From Fiminaster sp050874705 (GTDB lineage: Bacteria; Bacillota_I; Bacilli_A; RFN20; CAG-826), in NCBI GenBank assembly GCA_050874705.1, contig JBNMLE010000045.1, positions 1-7,109 of the forward strand: a stretch of 7,109 bases of DNA, given 5' to 3'. The notes under the pieces were generated by a model that saw nothing but the letters and a program-made list of their open reading frames with translations, was not told the origin of the DNA and made no database searches. Shown here in pieces: positions 6,864 to 7,109 of this stretch. Both the position numbers and the translations under genes were made by a program. Each line of letters opens with the position of its first letter. Within the stretch, counting starts at the first letter, position 1.

Positions 6864-6892
6864 ATTATACAAAATAGCATTTTAATATACAA
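6864..6892 (-). promoter_or_regulatory. Promoter of the GGDEF-EAL/proS operon, leaderless spacing
   Basis: On the minus strand a perfect TATAAT (6864-6869) is followed by six bases and then the ATG at 6857. The predicted start site falls on the A of the ATG. A weak -35, TTGTAT (6887-6892, 3 of 6 consensus matches), sits at the ideal 17-base distance. No Shine-Dalgarno sequence precedes the ATG. The arrangement implies a leaderless mRNA. Confidence 0.6.
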
Positions 6893-6972
6893 ACAAAGAT
6901 TTTACCTATAAAGAGAACAAATCTACGATTTAATCACATTATGATGTTAATTATGGTTAAAAGATTCAATTG

Positions 6973-6981
6973 TGTTATAAT
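6973..6981 (+). promoter_or_regulatory. Extended -10 promoter of tRNA-Ser(CGA)
   Basis: TGTTATAAT is a perfect extended -10 (TGn plus TATAAT at 6976-6981) ending 10 bases before the mature tRNA, exactly as for the other serine tRNA gene. No good -35 is seen. It diverges from the GGDEF-EAL promoter across a 134-base intergenic region. Confidence 0.75.
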
Positions 6982-6991
6982 TAGTCGCAAC

Positions 6992-7082
6992 GGAGGAATA
7001 CCCAAGTGGTTGAAGGGGTCGGTTTCGAAAACCGATAGATGGCGCAAGCTATGCAGGGGTTCAAATCCCTTTTCCTCCGCCA
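6992..7082 (+). tRNA. tRNA-Ser (anticodon CGA)
   Basis: This is a complete class II cloverleaf. The acceptor GGAGGAA (6992-6998) pairs with TTCCTCC (7072-7078), with discriminator G7079 and an encoded CCA (7080-7082). The anticodon stem TCGGT/ACCGA encloses TTCGAAA with CGA at 7026-7028, reading the UCG codon. The long variable arm has a five-pair stem closed by a GCAA tetraloop (7044-7047). The T arm AGGGG-TTCAAAT-CCCTT contains one G-U pair. UCG should also be readable by a UGA-anticodon tRNA, so this is a dedicated decoder for a rare codon in an AT-rich genome. The remaining 27 bases to the window end show no recognisable feature. Confidence 0.97.
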
Positions 7083-7109
7083 CGATTGAATGCCAAGACA
7101 CATATTAGA

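Noticed and set aside
6858..6872. TTG start at 6872 for the GGDEF-EAL gene, adding five residues
   Set aside because: The TTG immediately precedes and overlaps the TATAAT box, so it would lie upstream of the predicted transcription start. The ATG at 6857 also places the transmembrane helix normally.

Overview
The window is AT-rich bacterial DNA using the standard genetic code: TGA ends two genes (the YhhN-family and MATE genes) and does not appear inside the long reading frames. Several features together point to the Bacilli/Mollicutes side of the Firmicutes: the base composition, very tight gene packing, a eukaryote/archaeal-type prolyl-tRNA synthetase and CCA-encoding tRNA genes. Acholeplasma-like, Erysipelotrichales-like or uncultured gut Bacilli (RF39-like) are the best guesses. 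The exact lineage is an inference. This is mostly ordinary chromosome. No insertion sequence, phage gene or CRISPR array is visible.

Layout from left to right. (1) A minus-strand pair: a YhhN-family membrane protein (lysoplasmalogenase-like, 923-1621) and a zinc-ribbon/helical/two-transmembrane protein of unknown function (15-926), joined by an ATGA stop/start overlap. (2) A plus-strand block: tRNA-Ser(GCU) at 1767-1857, a small hairpin with a T-rich tail, a MATE efflux transporter (1891-3261), and a Nudix hydrolase (3258-3638) that again starts on an ATGA overlap. (3) A symmetric hairpin at 3641-3673 separates this block from the convergent minus-strand pair. (4) That pair is proS (3676-5103), preceded by a membrane-anchored protein with a degenerate GGDEF-EAL body (5115-6857). 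Only 11 bases separate the two genes, and the proS ribosome binding site overlaps the upstream stop codon. (5) Divergent from it is a second serine tRNA gene, tRNA-Ser(CGA), at 6992-7082. No gene-free stretch exceeds 300 bases.

The most interesting signals are regulatory. The first gene of each minus-strand operon has a TATAAT-like hexamer exactly six bases before its ATG and no Shine-Dalgarno sequence, as expected for leaderless mRNAs. The internal gene proS, by contrast, has a strong AAGGAG site. Both serine tRNA genes have an extended -10 (TGnTATAAT) ending exactly 10 bases before the mature 5' end, which serves as a local calibration of promoter spacing. The second notable item is the c-di-GMP-type protein. 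Both its GGDEF and EAL signature positions are destroyed, so it is more likely a receptor or scaffold than an enzyme, and it is probably co-transcribed with proS.
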